From assembly GCF_028769735.1 (NCBI RefSeq), contig NC_088200.1:71767546-71831545 (forward strand): DNA of 64,000 nt. The letters run 5' to 3'. This document shows, in pieces, positions 1 through 12,000 of the stretch (position 1 is its first letter; each line of letters begins with the position of its first letter). Made by a program: the position numbers and the translations under genes. The notes under the pieces were generated by a model. That model had not been told where the DNA came from and searched no databases. It saw only the letters and a program-made list of their open reading frames with translations. This DNA comes from Zonotrichia leucophrys gambelii. Its lineage: Eukaryota; Chordata; Aves; Passeriformes; Passerellidae.

Positions 1-1545
1 CCTTCAATATCATGGATATTTCAATTAAAAAAGGATGATGTAGATGGTCATGCTGGAGACTGGCCTAAGCAACCATTTGTTCTGTTTTCAGGGAATTCAT
101 TTTTCCAGTCACGCTGGAAATCAGGGAGGAATTGAAATGAGGGTGGGTAAATATTTTAGCTGCCTACAAGCAACAAAACCTGCTTGAAACAGAAAATTAA
201 CTATGGCCAGAGAGCAGCCTGCACATGTGCTTGTTCTTAAATCTACTGAAAAAGGAGGTTTTATTGAAAGGGTGGTGGTGAGTGAGTATTGAAAGAAGCA
301 TATGGAGAGGCACTGGTTTGGTGTAAGAGCCCCATTTTTTAGGAATGGAAACCTGAGGGGATGACAAGGGAGAAATTTGGGATGGGTCTAATTCCTGTCT
401 TTGCTTTGCAAGCAAGCAGACGCTCTATTCACACGAGTCAACATCCACCAGATGTTTCCAGGAGCTGGGAAGATTGCAAAGGCAGAAAATTGCTCCAGAA
501 GTCAGAAAGATGTTTGGTACACACCTCTGGTGTCCCAGGCAGGATGCACAGTGGTCCTGACCAAGCTCATGTGCTGCAAAAGGGGGTGAAGAATGGAATA
601 TCCAGATTCCAAAATTCACCATCCTCTCCACAACGTAGCAATATAAATGACAGCCCACCAAACTTCTACCCACTCTTCTCTTTCATTCAAGTAAAAATAT
701 TCCCTGATATCTTCTCACACCTCTACCACACAATGAGAGATTTTACACTGAGGAGTGATCTGTGTAGGCAGATGTTTTATCCACTTGTAAGTAAGTTTTA
801 CTGACTTTCAAATGCATAGTAACCAAAAAAAAAAAAAAAAGTGACTTGTAGTGCTCCACACACAAAGCTCCCTTTGGCAAAAGAGCACATTAATTCATCA
901 ACCTCCAAGGTATTATTTGTGAAAATACATAATTTCCCATATTGGATATCACCCCCAGTCAGCTGCCCCTTGGACAGCAATGTAAAAACACATTTTCTCC
1001 ATTTGTAATTTTCCTTTGTATACATTCTTCCTCTACTTCAGCTGAGGGGAATTTAACATTTATGCCCCACGTCCTTCCACGAAGCCTTACCCCTTGATTC
1101 ATATATGTTCTGACAACATACTTCAAGTGCTTTATTTTAACAAGGACTGTTCTCATTACACTGTTTGGGACTTGGTGGGAGAAACACACTTGGACAGTTG
1201 TCTACTTCTTAAAAATGTAGCTAAAGGCCTTTAAGGTCCTGTTTCTTGGACCATAAAACTTGTCTGCAGTGACTGAAATGAGAATTCTGTTTGACCTCTT
1301 GTGACTTAATTTCACGCTTCATTTCCACTGCTGCCACTGCTTCACCTCGTGTCCCTGGGACAGGGAGGCTGCTCAGCCCAGGGAGGTGAGAGTGTGTTCT
1401 GTGTCCAGCCTCTGCTCCTGACCAAACCAATCACTCAGGTTTGCTGCAGGACTGATTCTCAACCCCAAAATTAAGTTCACAGTCATTTTCAGCCCTCTCC
1501 CATTGGTTTCCCCCACGTAATGTGGCCATATATGATACAATAACT
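1..1545. other. Non-coding, no feature recognised
   Basis: Mixed AT-rich unique sequence. Open frames here are short, overlap on both strands and show no start context or domain. A 16-base A run sits near 824-840. I see no gene, repeat family or RNA gene. Confidence 0.6.
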
Positions 1546-1907
1546 TGTCACAGACATATTTTATGAAAATTTCTTTTCTCCTGAGAAGCTTCACCTTCTC
1601 CATGTTTTGCTGCTCTGGAATATGATTTGGAGAATAGTTTACCCAGCATGTGAACTGTTTTTACTTGATGACCAATCACAGCCCCCTGTGTCGAGGCTGT
1701 GAGGAGCCACAAGATTTTATTATCATTCTATTCTTTTCCTTTGCTAGCTCTCTGATGTCTCCTTTCTCTTTTCTTATAGTATAGTCTTAGTATATAATTT
1801 TCTTTTAATATAATATATATCATAAAATAATAAATCATCCTTCTGAAACCTAGAGTCAAGATTCTCATCTCTTCCCTCATCCTGGGACCCCTGCAAACAC
1901 CACCACG
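1546..1907 (+). mobile_element. Solo LTR, sense, same family as 14093-14483
   Basis: The segment begins TGTCACAGACA and ends CAAACACCACCACG. The reverse-strand element at 14093-14483 begins TGTCACGGACA and ends CAAACACCACCACA. Both share a CCAATCAC box, a TATA-like AT-rich middle, a (TTC)TGAGAAGCTT block near the 5' end and a GGGACCCCTGCAAACACC 3' end. The final base is G rather than the expected A, and no convincing target-site duplication remains, so this is an older copy. From memory it resembles passerine ERVK LTRs of the TguLTR5 type; that name is unverified. Confidence 0.7.
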
Positions 1908-3472
1908 ACTGTCATTTATTCTTAAATTATCTTTCCCTCTGCTTTTTTAATGATGGGGTTTTAATTGTAGTTTGTAAATGTATATTTTGCATCAATTAAA
2001 TTTGCTGATTGATCTGCTGGATATTTCTGCAAATGTTGCTTTTGATACTCTGGTTTCACTGGTGTAAACAGAGGGATGACTCACATCCTGCTCTGCCCAC
2101 CACGTACCTGTAATCAGCACCATCTGCCACCACAGGCCCCATTAAACCATTTCTTCTCCTTTTAAACCATTTCTCCTTGTTCCCATCCTTTGTCTAATTC
2201 AGCCCTAGTGGAAACAAAAACAAATAGTTAAAAAACAGATGGAATGAGAACTTGAAGATTACAGCAAAATGCCAGTGCCTGTTGAAAACCCTGGGCAAGA
2301 AATTCAGTTTGCCCAGGGCTGCAGAAGGAAGTTGTTTCCTAATTTTAAGCCTAGAGCTGCATTGCAGAGGGCAGTGCTACAACATCAGCAGCACCATGGC
2401 AATCACCAGCAAGGATTACCAGTGGCACTTCAGTCCTCTGGACCTCCAGGTTTTGAGTTTTATGCAAAGATATGGCCATGACTGATTCTTTGAGATGTAA
2501 TAAGTCATGGACATGTGCTGCTAAATAGCCAGCCACAAACTACCAGCACAGGGCTCAAATGTGACTCAACATCAGCCAGTCTCTACAGAAAAATAGGATT
2601 TTTCATGTGCTTTTTTGCTTTTGAGTAAGAAATGCCTTTTGCAACTAAGCCTTATTTATCCATAGACAAAATAATAAGTTAAAACATCTAAGAGCTTTAA
2701 GTGCTTGAACTAGCACAAGTAGAGGAGAAGGAAAAGACGACTGAAAATTACTAGAGGTGGAAAAGGGATAAAACAAAGAGATGCATGGCTGTTTGAAAAT
2801 AAACATGTATTCCTCAGGTTTGGAACTTGTGGAAGACAGGTTCTGGGGATGAACCACTCCAGATTCAACACCTCCATGGGGCTGATGATGCCATGCAAAC
2901 ACGTGGCATCTGTGCAGGTAGCTGCCTTGTTGCATCTGATTTCCTAGGAATCACGGTGTCTCTGTATCAAACCAGCCCCTTAAAATGTGCAGGGACACAC
3001 CTGAGACACATCCCTGGCTGATGGAATTCCACCCAGGAAATCAAGCTCCTCCAAAATGCCTCACTTGAGTAATTTTGAGCTTTGTTCCTGTTTGGATGAG
3101 GAAAGTGTGAAGAAAGGGAAGGAGACCATGGCTGTGAACGAAAACTGGAAATTAGCACAAGTGTTTCTGCAGATGAGCAGTCTCCTGTTAGCTCAGCTGG
3201 TGGGAGCAGGCAGACCTGGGACCTCCCGTGGGCTCCACACCATGAAAACCCATCCAACTTGCACTCAGCCAAAATCTGTGAGATTTTGATCTGTGGGACC
3301 AAAATCGATGCGATTTTAAATTGTGTAAGCACAACTGTTTCCATATATATCAAACAGAATGACAATTGGTGGAGTCTGCAGGGATATTCCTAGTGGTGTG
3401 TCACTTCCAAAAGGCCTGGAACACTGCTGGCGTGATGAAACAGGAGTTTGCAGATAGATGTTACAGTAAAAA
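1908..3472. other. Non-coding, no feature recognised
   Basis: Unique sequence without a supportable gene. The ORFs around 2252-2485 and 2967-3365 overlap others on the opposite strand and have no recognisable domain. A perfect 10-bp inverted repeat (CCCTGGGCAA / TTGCCCAGGG) with a 10-nt spacer lies near 2290-2320. Confidence 0.55.
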
Positions 3473-4641
3473 AGGAGAAGGGGAAGGGGAAGGGGAAGTG
3501 GTGGAAGGAAGTGGCGGAAGGAAGTGGCGGAAGGAAGTGGCGGAAGTGGCGGAAGGAAGTGGCGGAAGGAAGGAAGTGGCGGAAGGAAGTGGCGGAAGGA
3601 AGTGGCGGAAGGAAGTGGCGGAAGGAAGGAAGGAAGGAAGGAAGTGGCGGAAGGAAGGAAGGAAGGAAGGAAGGAAGTGGCGGAAGGAAGGAAGTGGCGG
3701 AAGGAAGGAAGGAAGGAAGGAAGGAAGTGGCGGAAGGAAGTGGCGGAAGGAAGTGGCGGAAGGAAGTGGCGGAAGGAAGTGGCGGAAGGAAGTGGCGGAA
3801 GGAAGGAAGGAAGGAAGGAAGGAAGGAAGGAAGGAAGGAAGGAAGGAAGGAAGGAAGGAAGGAAGGAAGGAAGGAAGGAAGGAAGGAAGGAAGGAAGGAA
3901 GGAAGGAAGGAAGGAAGGAAGGAAGGAAGTGGCGGAAGGAAGGAAGGAAGGAAGGAAGTGGCGGAAGGAAGGAAGGAAGTGGCGGAAGGAAGGAAGTGGC
4001 GGAAGGAAGGAAGGAAGGGGCGGAAGGAAGTGGCGGAAGGAAGTGGCGGAAGTGGCGGAAGTGGCGGAAGTGGCGGAAGTGGCGGAAGTGGCGGAAGTGG
4101 CGGAAGTGGCGGAAAGAAAGGAAGGAAGGAAGGAAGGAAGTGGCGGAAGTGGCGGAAGTGGCGGAAGGAAGTGGCGGAAGTGGCGGAAGGAAGTGGCGGA
4201 AGGAAGTGGCGGAAGGAAGTGGCGGAAGGAAGGAAGGAAGGAAGTGGCGGAAGGAAGTGGCGGAAGGAAGTGGCGGAAGGAAGTGGCGGAAGGAAGTGGC
4301 GGAAGGAAGGAAGGAAGGAAGGAAGGAAGGAAGGAAGGAAGGAAGGAAGTGGCGAAAGGAAGTGGCGGAAGGAAGTGGCGGAAGGAAGTGGCGGAAGGAA
4401 GTGGCGGAAGGAAGGAAGGAAGGAAGGAAGGAAGGAAGGAAGGAAGGAAGGAAGGAAGGAAGGAAGGAAGGAAGGAAGGAAGGAAGGAAGGAAGGAAGGA
4501 AGGAAGGAAGGAAGGAAGGAAGGAAGGAAGGAAGGAAGGAAGGAAGGAAGGAAGGAAGGAAGGAAGGAAGGAAGGAAGGAAGGAAGGAAGGAAGGAAGGA
4601 AGGAAGGAAGGAAGGAAGGAAGGAAGGAAGGAAGGAAGGAA
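3473..4641 (+). repeat. Compound (GGAA)n / (GGAAGTGGC)n array
   Basis: About 1.17 kb of purine-rich tandem repeat. Pure (GGAA)n runs occur at about 3797-3928 and 4406-4640. Between them GGAA blocks alternate with a GTGGC insert, giving GGAAGTGGC nonamers. Eight nonamers are in perfect tandem at about 4040-4113. Three plus-strand frames stay open across the array because neither unit contains a stop codon, so the 400-439-codon frames here are an artefact of the repeat. The nonamer includes CGGAAGT, the core recognised by ETS-family transcription factors; whether it is bound here is inference. Confidence 0.97.
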
Positions 4642-5354
4642 AAGAAAAGGCCTAAAAGTAATGTTTCTGAACTGGCTCTTTATCCTTCTCTTGCTGTCAT
4701 CCAGAGCTCATCCTGTAGCGGCCTGACAAACACTGATCATCTTGAGCATCACAGACCTTTCAGCTAGTTCTAACTGTGGTGTCCTCAAGTTAATTCTCAG
4801 TTTGGAGATTTGAATATTTGGCACATTGTTGCCAGGGTCAGACCCTCCCAGCTGAAATAAACAGGGTGAAAGTCAGACAGCCACATTAATACAGAGAAGT
4901 GTTAGGTAGCCTGAGAGAAAATTCTCCTGCAGTCATGTATGGTACTGCAGCAGAGAGGGGATCATCTCTGGTAAACCACCCCATTAATTAAATCCCCCAT
5001 CACCATTTCTGTCTCTATCAAGTGGCTGAATCTGACAACTCCACATCTTTGGTGTCAGGTCCTTGAATGACTCTTAAGGTCTGTGCAAAACACAGACATT
5101 TGCAGCTTCAGTAGGGTGACATGATCAAAAGAACATTAAGTGACAAGATAAGTAGCCCAGATAATAGCCCCTGGCAATCCTAGGTGTGCTCAGCTGAAGC
5201 CCTTGAAACACCAGCTTTCCCTGCATCTCATCCATTTATCTGATAGTGGCAGGTGATAATGATTTTTCTGAGTTCTCAAGGTCGCAGTGCCACCCTGCAT
5301 ATTTTCTGCTCTCAGATGAAAGGCTCTTCAGCAGGAGGCACTTCAGCAGCGTTA
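4642..5354. other. Non-coding, no feature recognised
   Basis: Unique sequence between the GGAA array and the next LTR. I see no gene or repeat. Confidence 0.5.
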
Positions 5355-5360
5355 CTCCTC

Positions 5361-5686
5361 TGTCACGGCGCAGGGAAACTCGGGACTCTCAATATGAGAA
5401 TCAACAAGCTTCATTTATTCAAGAGAGCATCAGACATTTATGCACAACAACTAATAAGCTCATACATACTCTGTAAGCTAAGCAATCTATTGGTTATACT
5501 ACAATATCAGCTCTTCCTCATTCTTTAGAAGTTATATGTCTCTTTTCTAGTGTTTCTTTCTCAATTACAGCATCTTGCTATCACAATACAGCTATGCTTC
5601 AAGGACACGGTGTTTTTGCAGCTGCAGGGACTAGATTAGCCATGACCCTGCACTTTTCCAATTCCTGCTTAGCTATTATTCCAACA
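5361..5686 (-). mobile_element. Solo LTR, antisense, TSD CTCCTC
   Basis: The 326-bp element begins TGTCACGGCGC and ends TTCCAACA. It is flanked by the exact 6-bp duplication CTCCTC (5355-5360 and 5687-5692). A TTTATT near 5415 reads as AATAAA on the minus strand, so the element is in reverse orientation. A 6-bp duplication is typical of ERVK (class II) integration. No internal retroviral sequence is present, so it is a solo LTR left by recombination between two LTRs. Confidence 0.85.
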
Positions 5687-5692
5687 CTCCTC

Positions 5693-5970
5693 TCTCCTGC
5701 AGCTATCGAGGCACACAAACAAAGCCCTTGTGGCTGAAGAGCAACCTGAGTGATTCAGGCCAAACAAATACCTCTTGCAAAACATCCACCCAAAGCTGAT
5801 CATCCCAAATGACAGGGAATCTTCCAACAGCCATAGCAAGGCACTTCAGTGCTGAAAACCAGGCACAGAAAAATCTCTGCAAAAAGACTAGCTAAGCACT
5901 CATTTTGTTTAATTCATCTTTGTCTTCCCTTTTTAACTATGGGATGTTATTACGCACTTGAAAATAACTA
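5693..5970. other. Non-coding spacer
   Basis: Unique sequence between the LTR and the AT-rich satellite. No feature seen. Confidence 0.5.
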
Positions 5971-5974
5971 ATAT

Positions 5975-6400
5975 AACTTACAGATATATATAGGCATAGA
6001 TATATAGATACATAGATATATAGCTATAGATAGATATAGATATAAAACATATATCTTTAAGTTTTCTAGATATATAAAACATATATAGATATATGTTATT
6101 ATATCTATATATTATCTATCTATAGATATGGATAGATATAGTGCATATATAGATATAAGTTTTATATCTATATATATCTTATTATATATATTTATGTTAT
6201 TATACATAATATAAATAATATTGTTAATACATTTATCTTATATTATTATATCTATATTATGTAGTTATTTTATTATGCAGTTGAAAATAACATATATAAC
6301 TTACAGATATATAGATACAGATACATAGATATATATATAGATATAAAACTTATATATATAGATAGATAAAAAAATATATATATAACTTACATATCTATAA
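5975..6400. repeat. Degenerate TATA/GATATA-rich satellite
   Basis: More than 400 bp of imperfect ATAGATATA and TATATC units, alternating in polarity and therefore able to fold on themselves. The motifs ACTTACAGATATATA and AACATATATAACTTAC recur near 5972, 6290 and 6380, which suggests local duplication of a larger unit. Confidence 0.85.
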
Positions 6401-6410
6401 AAGTTAAAAT

Positions 6411-7200
6411 AAAGACATTAATTATAGGCCAAAGGCAAACTGCCTTCTAAATTTCTCTCTAATGAGATAAATGGGTGAATTCCTCAGGTTTCTCAGAGTA
6501 AGATTTTTTTTACCAGAACTCAAATCATTGTGATTTTTATGGCATTATTGTCACTGCTTTTTTGGTAAATACTCATTTCTTGAAAAGCCATAATTTTATT
6601 CCACTCATCTTGTGCATATTCTGAATATCTCACCTACTCCAGAGTATCATTTCTCTTCTGCTGAGCCAAACTTTCTTGTGTAAAGAATTTACTTCCCTCA
6701 CTTGCATTGACAGTGGCCAGTTTCACGGACAAATCTGTACCAAAAAGTGCTATTATCTGCTCACACTGTATTACTTTACTTTTACTTTGGCTGTAGCTGA
6801 CAACATATCAAATTTAATAGGATAGTTCTCAGTTAACACAGGTTGCAAAATGCTCCTGAGGCCCCTGGCAAATTCTTTGGTTGATAGTCTGTGCTTGCAC
6901 AGGCACTCCCAAAGCAGCAGACAAATTAATTAAAGCTTGCTTGGGTTCACCTTTTGTGAAAAGCAGGTAAATCTTTAACAGCAAATGCTGCCTTACAAAA
7001 ATTTGACTTTTGTTTTTTCTCCTCAGAAGCACCCATCTCTCAGCGCAGTTGTTGCTGTATTTAGTGCTGGGGGAGGCACAGAGTTGGAGGGTGACCAGTG
7101 GTGTGAGGTACCAGGTCCTGCCTCGGTTCTCACCAACCCCCTGGAGCACTCCGGGCTGGGGCAGAGGGGCTGGGAAGCTGGGACAGCCCTGGGGGTGCTG
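6411..7200. other. Non-coding, no feature recognised
   Basis: Unique sequence. ORFs at 6829-7149 and 6985-7295 overlap each other on opposite strands and carry no recognisable motif. The last part becomes GC-richer and may already belong to the older transposon described next. Confidence 0.4.
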
Positions 7201-7204
7201 TGGT

Positions 7205-8640
7205 GACGAGGTCTCTGGTGTTGAGGTGACCCCCAGGTGTCAGAAAGTCTCTTTTTCCCAGCCCTGAGGCTGAAGAAGAAGAAGTCCAGATGCATCAGTT
7301 CTGCTTTCCAAGATTGTTTATTGTTTTTTATTTATAACATTCTTTCTCTGACCTGCCCAGGTCTGTCCAGCAGGTCTCTTCATGGCACACTGCCCACCCT
7401 CAGGGCAGTGTTATCTTTTTATCCTAAAAACTACGTGTACTTTATTTATGTCATGGTTTGATGCTGGCACAATGCTATTAGTTTGACCACAGTGAAATAA
7501 ACAGGGCCAGGAGACTTCTTCTCCTTTATAATGCCTTTATTAAAAGTGATCAGCTCAGGATTGGGCGGCTCGGCAGGGCTGCAGTCCCCGTCGCGTCTCC
7601 CAGGGCGACTCAGAGGAGGAGGATATGCGCAGCTCTGTCCACTAGGGGCAGAGCCGGGGAATCCAGTCCTCGTGGGAGCTTTTTAGGGCTTGATGTCCCC
7701 GTCAGATGTTGCGTTGTCAGTGCGGTCCCCCTCAGTCTCGGCGCTGGGGACGACTCCCATGGTCAGGGCGAGAGGGGCTCCGCATCTCTGCAGGCTCAGC
7801 ACTTGGCTCCTCACATCCAGACATCACCTTAGTCTCTCAATTCGTAATTGGCTCGTTGTTTTTGGGGTTTTCTCGTTGCATTTCGAGTCGGGGTCCCACA
7901 AAGCATTCTGGACTTTGGAGTCACTTTGCATAACCCCCCCCCCCACCCTCTCAGGTGTCTTCCCTATGTTGTAAGAGAGCACAGCCTCGGGGGAAGGGTC
8001 CACCGCACCCAGCCAGGCTTTTTACTAATACAAAAGAAGGAGATAAGCCTTAACGACCCGGTATTACAATAACAAAGCACTAAGAATCCTGGCAGCGCCT
8101 GAGACCTGGCTGCTTCTCTGTAACTCTTTCTCACAAAAAAAATTATTAACCTATTTTTTGTTCATAACACACAGCATCCCAAAAAACTCATTTCCTTTTC
8201 AAACCAGGACAATTTACCATAACTTCCCAATACCTATCATCTATGTTAGACAGTGAGTTTCTACCTTAAACCAATCCAAAAGTGCCACCATCCCAGCAGA
8301 AGATGGAGGCCACGAAGAAACAGGAGGAAGGACAGGACAGGCCCAGATTCCTCCATCTTGCCTCCTGAACCTCCATTCTAAAAACCCCAAAATTCTCCAT
8401 TTCCACCCTGTGACAAATTCACTGACATTCTACTCAAACCCTTGTGGCTCGTAACAAAGTTGGTAATTGTTGTTTCCATGGGTTACAATTGAACGCCCGG
8501 GTGTCTGACTCCGTGCCCAGGTCTCTGCCCCCTGCCAGGCTCTGAGGGCAGCCAGAGCCGTGTCCTGGGTGCCAGCCCTGTGCCAGCAGCCGGCCACAGC
8601 CCAGGGGTGCCCGGGGCCCAGAGGCCGATGGCCCCGGGGC
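7205..8640 (-). mobile_element. Older LTR-like element, split by a younger solo LTR
   Basis: If the solo LTR at 7449-8211 and one copy of its ATTTA duplication are removed, 7205-7448 and 8212 onward join without a gap. The left part has minus-strand polyadenylation-like TTTATT runs near 7317-7334. The right part ends in a GC-rich segment (8500-8640). I recognise the style as a passerine ERV LTR in antisense orientation but could not fix its true ends, so both outer limits are approximate. Confidence 0.4.
7449..8211 (-). mobile_element. Solo LTR, antisense, TSD ATTTA
   Basis: The 763-bp element starts TGTCATGGTTTGA and ends TTCAAACCAGGACA, an imperfect terminal inverted repeat. The exact 5-bp duplication ATTTA lies at 7444-7448 and 8212-8216. 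CCTTTATTAAAAG near 7530 gives AATAAA on the minus strand, so it is antisense. Start and end resemble those of the larger LTR at 52301-53536, so the two are probably subfamilies of one lineage. No internal viral sequence remains. Confidence 0.88.
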
Positions 8641-8794
8641 TGTGCCGGCCGGGGGGCGGCAGCAGGAGCGGGGCAGGGCCCGTCCCTGGGCCGGCCCTGC
8701 TGAGGCCGCACCTCGAGGGCTGCGGCACCTCCGGGCCCTCACACGGGCAATGGAGGGGCTGCGGCGTGGCCGGGGCAGGGAACGGAGCTGGGAA

Positions 8795-9070
8795 GGGAAT
8801 GGAGCCCCAGGAGAGGCTGAGGGAGCCGGGCAGGGGCTCAGCCTGGAGCAAAGGAGGCTCGGGGGGCCCTTGTGGCTCTGCACAGCTCCTGCCAGGAGGG
8901 CACAGCCTGGGGGAACGGGGACAGGAGCAGAGGGAACGGCCTCAGGCTGGGCCAGGGCAGCTCAGGGTGGGCACAGCAGGAATTTCCCCATGGAAAGGGG
9001 GCTCAGGAGCTGCCCTGGCACTGCCCAGGGGGGCTTGGAGTGCCCAGCCCTGCAGGTGTTAAAAGGATTG
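8795..9070 (+). mobile_element. CR1 LINE 3' fragment, GC-rich
   Basis: The segment reads like a CR1 3' end: a block near 8812 resembling the ORF2 tail (gctgagggagc ... gggctcagcctggag), then aaaggaggctc, agggaacggcctcaggctg, ccatggaaagg, a tgccca block and finally caggtgttaaaag. These are the conserved landmarks of avian CR1 3' ends in their usual order. It is 5'-truncated, as is normal for CR1, and has no intact reverse-transcriptase frame. Large ORFs on both strands at 8434-9163 reflect its GC content. Confidence 0.8.
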
Positions 9071-12000
9071 TGGATGTTTGCCACTAAACTGCGCCATCTC
9101 TCCATGGGCAGGGCTGGTTTAATGGCTGCATTCAGTGATCTCAGAGGTGTTTCTCAACCTTAGATACCCAGTGGAGGATGAATATGAAGTTGTCTTAAAA
9201 GAGGTATTTATGAGGAAATACCTTGGTGTCTGCAGAGCAGCCATGAGAAAAATCTGACCTTGCCTTGCCCCGCTGGGAGCCACTGCTGCGTCAGTTGCTG
9301 TTACCTTCTTCAGGTTAAAAAGCAATCATTTGGGTGAAGAAATATGAACAAAAATTATAGGATGGCTTTGTTCAAGAAGCTTTTCTATTTACTCCAAGGG
9401 GAATTTTTTGTGCAGGACAGTGAAGCATGGCTTTATGGCTTATGTCATGTTCTGTGAATTCATCAGAGCCATTGACGATACTGGAGGTGTACTAAAATAA
9501 TGAGAGCATATCTTTAAAAAATTCTGTGGCTGAATAAACTCCAGATGTTAGCTTTTCATACCATCTCAGAGCAGTATGTGCTGAAACACTTGGCAGATAG
9601 AAAGCAGGAGCTTGTTGCAGTTGGTGATATCCTTTGATAAGATCAGGCTTCGGGAACACAATGGAACCATTCAGTGTAGGAATTATGTCATTTACAGCTG
9701 GTGAGAAATGATGCTCTGTTCCTTTTGCAAGAGTTTTTGGAGCTGTTCAAATGCATCTCCTCCTAAAATGCCATCTCTCCATGTCCTGAGACTCTTGTAA
9801 AGGAGATTTCAGCAGGATCCTGTTCCGCACCTCCAGATTCTGCTGCCCCATCCTGCTACCAGCACTGGTGAGGGGTCTGCCACTGCTAATTTACTTCATC
9901 AGTTTCTTCATCTGCAGGTAAAAACTGCTTTTCAGGGCAAAAGGAGACTTTGCATGTCTTGTCTTGTCTGTCAAAGTCATCTTTATTTTATGTTTACTGT
10001 CAATACTGTTGTTCCAATAGTTGGTCTGGCAGCAGGAGCCAAAATCTTTGGATTTAGCTTTCTCGTTTTGAGTTCACTCTTTAGTCAGCACTACATTGAC
10101 TAAAGCAATCTTTAATTAACCTGCTGTGAACATCTTTTAATCTGTTTTTATGATCTTTTTTCAAGAATTAAATTCTACGAAGGAATTAATGTTTTTTTTT
10201 TTCTCATTTAAACATAATTATCTGTGCTACAGTATTTGCACTCCAACCCAAAGTGGATTTGTTGGTAATGTTGAAGACCTCTCACCTGAATGTGCTTTAA
10301 GCACCTAAACTGGCACCAATTAACTTGATACAGACTAATGAACACAGGACAAGGAGGCAAGACATCACCCTAAGATAACAGAGCACAGAGATAATTTAAT
10401 TTTTCCAAGTAGTTTGGGTCTGATGACTGTTCCTTGAGGGAGCTGAGAGAATTGGATGAGGAACCTCCTGAGTATTTACTTCTCAGAAAATCCACAGTCT
10501 GTGAAGAACCAGAAGAGGTGAAAAGGGCAAACATAACTGATGAAAATGGAAGAGTGGGACAGGAAAAGGGAGGCACCAGATTAAATAATCATACTACTGG
10601 TACCAATTAGATGCCAGAAAAAAAATTACAAAACAACCACATTGATAAAGAAGCAACAGCTTTGTCTAGGGGAAACCAAGAAAAATCAAATAAACCACCT
10701 TTTTTTATGATTCCATGAAGCTTGTTACTCTTAGAAAACATGGCTTAATTATAGCAGTTAATGCCCCTTCATGTAACATTCCAAACACACTCTAGAAGAA
10801 ACTACTAAAAATTTCTCATCAACTTCCAGAGATATAGATACTACTGGGTTATTTATTTGTGTCCCCTCTTAAACTGAAAGACTTTCTCAAGTAAGGTTTT
10901 ACATATGTTTATCAACATTTTAATAATTTGATTGCAATCATTTTCCACTTGGTTGCAAGTATTTTCTCAAAGACAATTAATTAAGGGATGAAGTATGCAT
11001 ATTAAATCTGCACAAAATAATCCTCAAATAGCTGTTGGTTAAAAAGAGCAAACTGAAAGTCATTTTTGCATTTTGAAAGAAGAACTATAGGGATGAGAAA
11101 TATACTTCTCTTTGCAGGACAGAAGAAGCTTCACAAATAGAGAGATGGGTTTGTGGTTGAGATAAAGGAGTCTGGGGTTGGATTGTGGCTCACAAGTTTA
11201 ACATTTTGTAACAAAAAAAGAGGTAACTCATAAGACATCTAAAAATGTTCTGAAAAACAAGTGAAATAATCCTGCCACTCTACTGGATGATCTCCATTGG
11301 AATTTTGTGCAGAACTTCAAGAAGGGAGAGAAAAAAGGTCAATCAAAGTTCTACAAAAAAACCCAGAACTTGAAAAGAATTACTGAAATTCTAAATAATT
11401 TCTTTGAAATGTTTCCTAGACATAATATCTTGGGAAAGGCCAAGGCTCAGGAAGGTCTGTAGACAAAACACCATGAATTTGCTTTTGAGCTCTTCACTGA
11501 AGAAATGAAAGGTCATGATCACAATCTCCACGTGGTGTTGCATCCAAAGGAAAACACTTGTACTTATGCACTGAGTGCTTTTATGCAAATGAAAATGTCT
11601 TTTTTTTAATGCACTGGATGTCTTTTAGCTGAAACCGGTAGCTTTTCAGAGTTTTTCAGATCATCACATGCCTACCACTCTGATATAATTACACTCTTTG
11701 TAATTGTTGTAGAGATAATTATTTCACTTCACAAACCATTTTAATAAAAAGAACATATTTATTAATCAATGGACATTAATATTTTCTCAGAATTCATTAT
11801 CAAGGAATGAATGGGAATAGGCCTCTAATATCTGAGGGTGTTCAAAGTACATCCACAAATATCTCAGCTGTAAACAACCTTTTGATTGAAGTCAACAACA
11901 ATTATCCATGGTTTAATGATTTTAGAGAGGGCATGCACATACCTAAGTCACATCCAGAGGAGGACATTAAAGTGATTATTAGCCAAGGCTGTCAATAAGG

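Noticed and set aside
3366..4767. Three parallel plus-strand frames of 400-439 codons (Arg/Lys/Gly/Glu)
   Set aside because: They are translations of a period-4/period-9 repeat that contains no stop in any plus frame; composition is dictated by GGAA and GTGGC.
8434..9163. Long overlapping ORFs on both strands
   Set aside because: They cover GC-rich LTR-like and CR1 sequence; landmarks of CR1 3' ends explain the region.
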